In this document: positions 40,450 to 43,670 of the stretch, one piece after another | How the letters are laid out: each line of letters opens with the position of its first letter | How positions within the stretch are numbered: position 1 is the first letter of the stretch | Origin: Nemertoderma westbladi | Lineage: Eukaryota; Xenacoelomorpha; Nemertodermatida; Nemertodermatidae | Reading direction: 5' to 3' | DNA length: 43,670 bases | Assembly: GCA_032718475.1 (NCBI GenBank) | Contig: JAUCBJ010007709.1 | Span: 1 to 43,670, forward strand | Notes under the pieces: generated by a model | Databases searched by the model: none | The model's input: only the letters and a program-made list of their open reading frames with translations | Told to the model about the DNA's origin: nothing | Position numbers and translations under genes: made by a program

Positions 40450-41398
40450 TAACGCGAGTAAAAACATCAAGTGTTGAAAAATATCGAGAGTAAAAATATC
40501 GAGTGTTGAAAAATATCGAGAGTAAAAATATCGAGTGTTGAAAAATATCGAGAGTAAAAATATCGAGTGTTGAAAAATATCGAGAGTAAAAATATCGAGT
40601 GTTGAAAAATATCGAGAGTAAAAATATCGAGAGTAAAAATATCGAGAGTAAAAATATCGAGTGTTGAAAAATATCGAGAGTAAAAATATCGAGTGTTGAA
40701 AAATATCGAGAGTAAAAATATCGAGTGTTGAAAAATATCGAGAGTAAAAATATCGAGTGTTGAAAAATATCGAGAGTAAAAATATAGAGTGTTGAAAAAT
40801 ATCGAGTGTTGAAAAATATCGAGTGTTGAAAAATATCGAGTGTTGAAAAATATCGAGTGTTGAAAAATATCGAGTGTTGAAAAATATTGAGTGTTGAAAA
40901 ATATCGGGAGTAAAAATATGGAGTGTTGAAAAATATCGAGAGTAAAAATATCGAGAGTAAAAATATCGAGAGTAAAAATATCGAGTGTTGAAAAATATCG
41001 AGAGTAAAAATATCGAGTGTTGAAAAATATCGAGTGTTGAAAAATATCGAGAGTAAAAATATCGAGTGTTGAAAAATATCGAGAGTAAAAATATCGAGTG
41101 TTGAAAAATATCGAGAGTAAAAATATCGAGTGTTGAAAAATATCGAGAGTAAAAATATCGAGTGTTGAAAAATATCGAGTGTTGAAAAATATCGAGAGTA
41201 AAAATATCGAGTGTTGAAAAATATCGAGTGTTGAAAAATATCGAGAGTAAAAATATTGAGTGTTGAAAAATATCGAGAGTAAAAATATCGAGTGTTGAAA
41301 AATATCGAGAGTAAAAATATCGAGTGTTGAAAAATATCGGGAGTAAAAATATGGAGTGTTGAAAAATATCGAGAGTAAAAATATCGATAGTAACATTT
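40450..41398. repeat. Array of alternating 15-bp and 17-bp units
   Basis: Two related monomers, aaaaatatcgagagt (15 bp) and aaaaatatcgagtgttg (17 bp), are arranged in a mixed order for about 950 bp, mostly alternating as a 32-bp dimer but with runs of one type (for example three 15-bp units near 40611-40660 and several 17-bp units near 40787-40890). Rare variants read tagag, tggag, tcggg or ttgag. On the minus strand a 309-codon frame results from the lack of stops; it is not likely to be a gene. Confidence 0.95.
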
Positions 41399-41435
41399 TT
41401 TTAAATAACTATACGTACAGTACTATACTATACTA

Positions 41436-41737
41436 CGTACTATATACAAGGCCATGTCATCGAGTTAACTGGGGGCGGTGACTGTGGGCAAGATTTGTTT
41501 TACAGCAATTTAAGAAAACACTAGACTAGAACACTAAAACACTAGCTACTGTACCATACAATTTTGTATCTTACTTAACGAGGATGCTTCAATTACGTCC
41601 ATTGACCAAATTGCAGCAAATGAAAATTTATACTGTAGAACTCTCCCCATTTCAAAATATCAAATTCTTGTAAAAAAAATCTTGCCCCCAGTCACCGCCC
41701 CCAGTTAACTCGATGGCATGGCCTTGCATATAGTACG
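41436..41737. mobile_element. MITE-like foldback element with ~61-bp inverted repeats
   Basis: The left end 41436-41496 and the right end 41678-41737 are inverse copies with about three differences. Both include caaggccatg and cgagttaactgggggcggtg. The centre (about 180 bp) is non-coding and AT-rich. I see no exact target duplication outside the repeats. It shares the outer word CAAGGCC with the P-like element, which may be chance. Confidence 0.75.
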
Positions 41738-41846
41738 CCTTGACTACAGTATAAACTGCTGTAGACATTCCCTTATTAAAGTACCTTCCCTCCTGTAAGT
41801 CTGTGACTGCTTCTTATTTACCTCTGTTTGAATTCTATTGCCATAG

Positions 41847-42055
41847 ATCTGAGAAACACTTTCGTGGGCCTTCGCACAGCACGAGGCTCAGTTATGAGAT
41901 GCAAATTAAAATTGAGCAATTCTAGCGCAAAATCGATATTTAAGAAATTTAACCAAACCGCCAATAAATCAAAAAAGAAGGGAACGTTCCTTCCCGTCAA
42001 CCCTCTTAATCAGCACCACCCCAACCCAAAGGCGCTGAGGATTGATGAAATACAG
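41847..42055 (+). CDS. Candidate internal exon of an unidentified gene
   Basis: Sequence from a pyrimidine-rich acceptor (ttgccatag before 41847) to a donor (atacag|gtaac at 42055) reads LRNTFVGLRTARGSVMRCKL, NSSAKSIFKKFNQTANKSKK and PLNQHHPNPKALRIDEIQ. It is basic and without a recognised domain. A 39-bp segment after it (42056-42094) ends in tttcag and could be a tiny intron or in-frame coding sequence. No other exons were found, so support is modest. Confidence 0.3.
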
Positions 42056-42129
42056 GTAACAGAAAATTTGTATTTGAAAATAAATATATTTCAGGGTGGA
42101 TGCGACCCAATTTGTAAGAAGTATTAAAA

Positions 42130-43100
42130 CTTACCATATGCCGATAGTATTGATACTGAAATATTTTACCATGTCAACTCCTCAACGAAGTCATTTTGCG
42201 AGATAAACAATAAGCAAGCTGTCTTATTAGTCTGCGACTCCTTACACAGATGCTTGCCATATAGATGTAATTACCCTTTGCTAGAGTAGTCGTGATGTGG
42301 GACTGGTTCCCATCTAGGCAATAGCAAGCACGCCATGGAATTGTGAAGCTGGAAGTATAGGGTGTGGAGAGACGGGGAATTTTAAAAGTTAATTACGTTT
42401 CAATTAAAAAAAAACATTTTTTAAAGCAAATCACTTGAACTTATTAAAAACTATAATGGAATGGGAATGGGGATTACAGCTGTATAATTTTTAAGTATAA
42501 TTATTTAAATTTTATGCTATGAAATAATTAATTTTCATTAAAGGGCAGGCAGAAAAATGCTGTTGTTTTTACCGTAAACAAATTAATTCGCAAATTAACT
42601 GCTTTTATCTTAGCTTCTCGAAGGCCACACGCAAATTCAACTTAGAAAATTTCTTGCCAATCAACATGTACCAAGTTTGGTTATTAACGGTCAAAATTGG
42701 ACACAACAGCCAACAGACACACACCGATTGAGTTAGTAGTACCCGTATGCTAAGCTCGCTTACTTTCAGTGGCGTAGCGAGCCCAGATGCACCCCCCCCC
42801 CCCCCCCCCCCCACGCCTCTGCTTACTTTCGTGGTTCGCCCCACAGTACGGCGTTCGGAAATGCATACGGACCGTGGTAATCCAACTTCAGCTTTATGCT
42901 ATTTAAAATTTGACGCCCCACCGGGAAACATTAGACTATTTTTGGTACTCAATAAAGGGAAGTGTTCATTTATCCCTATCAGAGTTCAGTACTGTGTTAA
43001 GGTTACCATGAAAATTATTGGTTGCTAGGAAACAGCTGCAACAAATGAAAATCAATTATTGTTCCTGCTCTCTGATGTTGGCATACTGCTCTCGTCCTCA
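42130..43100. other. Non-coding DNA with a C-run
   Basis: No gene was supported. A CAGTGGCGTAGCGAG word is at 42767-42781, with a run of more than 20 C just after (about 42791-42812). AT-rich elsewhere. Confidence 0.4.
42767..42812 (+). mobile_element. Element terminus CAGTGGCGTAGCGAG followed by poly-C
   Basis: The same terminus as at 11476-11491, here on the plus strand. A long C-run follows. No partner end was found. Family open. Confidence 0.3.
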
Positions 43101-43108
43101 ATATTGCA

Positions 43109-43181
43109 CAGGTGACAGGCTAATGCAGTCATGTACACTGTACACTGTACATGACTGCATTTGGCATTAGCCTGTCACCTG
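43109..43181. repeat. Imperfect hairpin with 28- to 30-bp arms
   Basis: caggtgacaggctaatgc and agtcatgtaca are mirrored to the right as tgtacatgact and gcattagcctgtcacctg, with about 7 extra bases in the right arm. The loop is short and contains a cactgta repeat. Confidence 0.8.
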
Positions 43182-43670
43182 TTGTAGATTGTAAGTAAGC
43201 CCTACCGGTACGAGCAGAATCTGGCAATGGATGATTCAATAATATTCATGTTCTAATGAGGGATGGCCAGAAGATCTACTGTGTCTGTTTGTTAAGTCAG
43301 TATCAGTAAGCTACTTCTGTACTTTGTCACCGTAATGCTGTAATGTACCGGTAATTCGATGTGCAGAGCACAGATGCAGCCTACCGCTATTGGTAAGCTG
43401 TATCTCTCTGTCTGTATAATGCTGAAATACGGTTTGGATACCTGGATACAGGTAGGCCTAGGTTAGTATACTGGTATAGGCAGCATGGGAGGCCTAGTAT
43501 GGTAGGTCTGGAGGTAAACTAGTTAGGTTGGTCGCATACGTGAATTTGTAGTTGCTCTAGTCCGTACAGTAGGCCTATCGCCATCGGTGCAACTTTTGGT
43601 TTAATTTATATTTCATACTAAATATTTAATATATATACGACATACGTATACATATGCAATGTATACTTAT
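43182..43670. other. Non-coding end of the window
   Basis: No gene was seen. Words accggta and taggccta are frequent, as in the C2H2 upstream region and the Gypsy leader. Confidence 0.4.

Noticed and set aside
40467-41396. 309-codon minus-strand frame
   Set aside because: It is the 15/17-bp array translated (repeating LDIFQHSIF-type peptide), a by-product of the repeat.
40450-41398. CRISPR-like array with repeats and spacers
   Set aside because: There are no unique spacers; the two short monomers simply alternate.

Overview
This window reads as a piece of an animal (metazoan) genome that is mostly mobile DNA and satellite. The grounds are the element families present (P-type THAP transposases, BEL/Pao, Ty3/Gypsy and APE-type LINE retrotransposons), large tandem arrays, long AT-rich non-coding stretches, intron-like signals, and the absence of operons or Shine-Dalgarno sites. 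Frequent accggta and taggccta words and the mix of elements suit an invertebrate, perhaps marine. I cannot name the taxon from sequence alone.

Layout, left to right. 0.4-2.5 kb: a decayed THAP/P-type transposase on the minus strand. 2.7-6.1 kb: a BEL/Pao pol remnant (RT, RNase H, integrase, DUF5641) broken by stops and frameshifts. 6.2-6.8 kb: ~100-bp tandem repeats. 7.2-8.65 kb: a broken gene for an EXD1-like DEDD 3'-5' exonuclease. 9.1-10.35 kb: a second, different BEL/Pao integrase remnant. 10.4-14.8 kb: non-coding, with G-runs, a 101-bp-arm palindrome and a ~275-bp repeat rich in RFX/X-box-like words. 14.8-25.8 kb: a nest of elements. A P-like THAP transposon (2,293 bp, 8-bp target duplication) sits in the 3' LTR of an intact Ty3/Gypsy retrotransposon (485-bp LTRs, 4-bp target duplication, 1732-aa Gag-Pol). 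That element interrupts a short open frame and lies between a 21-bp inverted repeat pair, possibly an older DNA transposon. 26.05-28.9 kb: a 5'-truncated LINE whose 3' end is tandemly duplicated (481 bp). 28.96-29.85 kb: an intact 296-aa UbiA-family prenyltransferase frame. 30-34.6 kb: two unidentified minus-strand frames, small repeats, a perfect 20-bp minisatellite and a truncated IS3-like DDE integrase gene. 34.66-38.24 kb: a ~56-bp satellite. 38.59-39.83 kb: an intact two-finger C2H2 protein gene. 40.45-41.40 kb: an array of alternating 15/17-bp units. 41.4-43.67 kb: a foldback element, a possible exon and a hairpin.

Few genes look like working host genes: the UbiA-family protein and the C2H2 protein are the best candidates. 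The Gypsy element is the only mobile element with an intact coding frame. The nesting gives a clear order of events: oldest flank, then Gypsy, then P-like. Because the LTRs differ at only 2 of 485 positions by eye, the last two insertions are recent.
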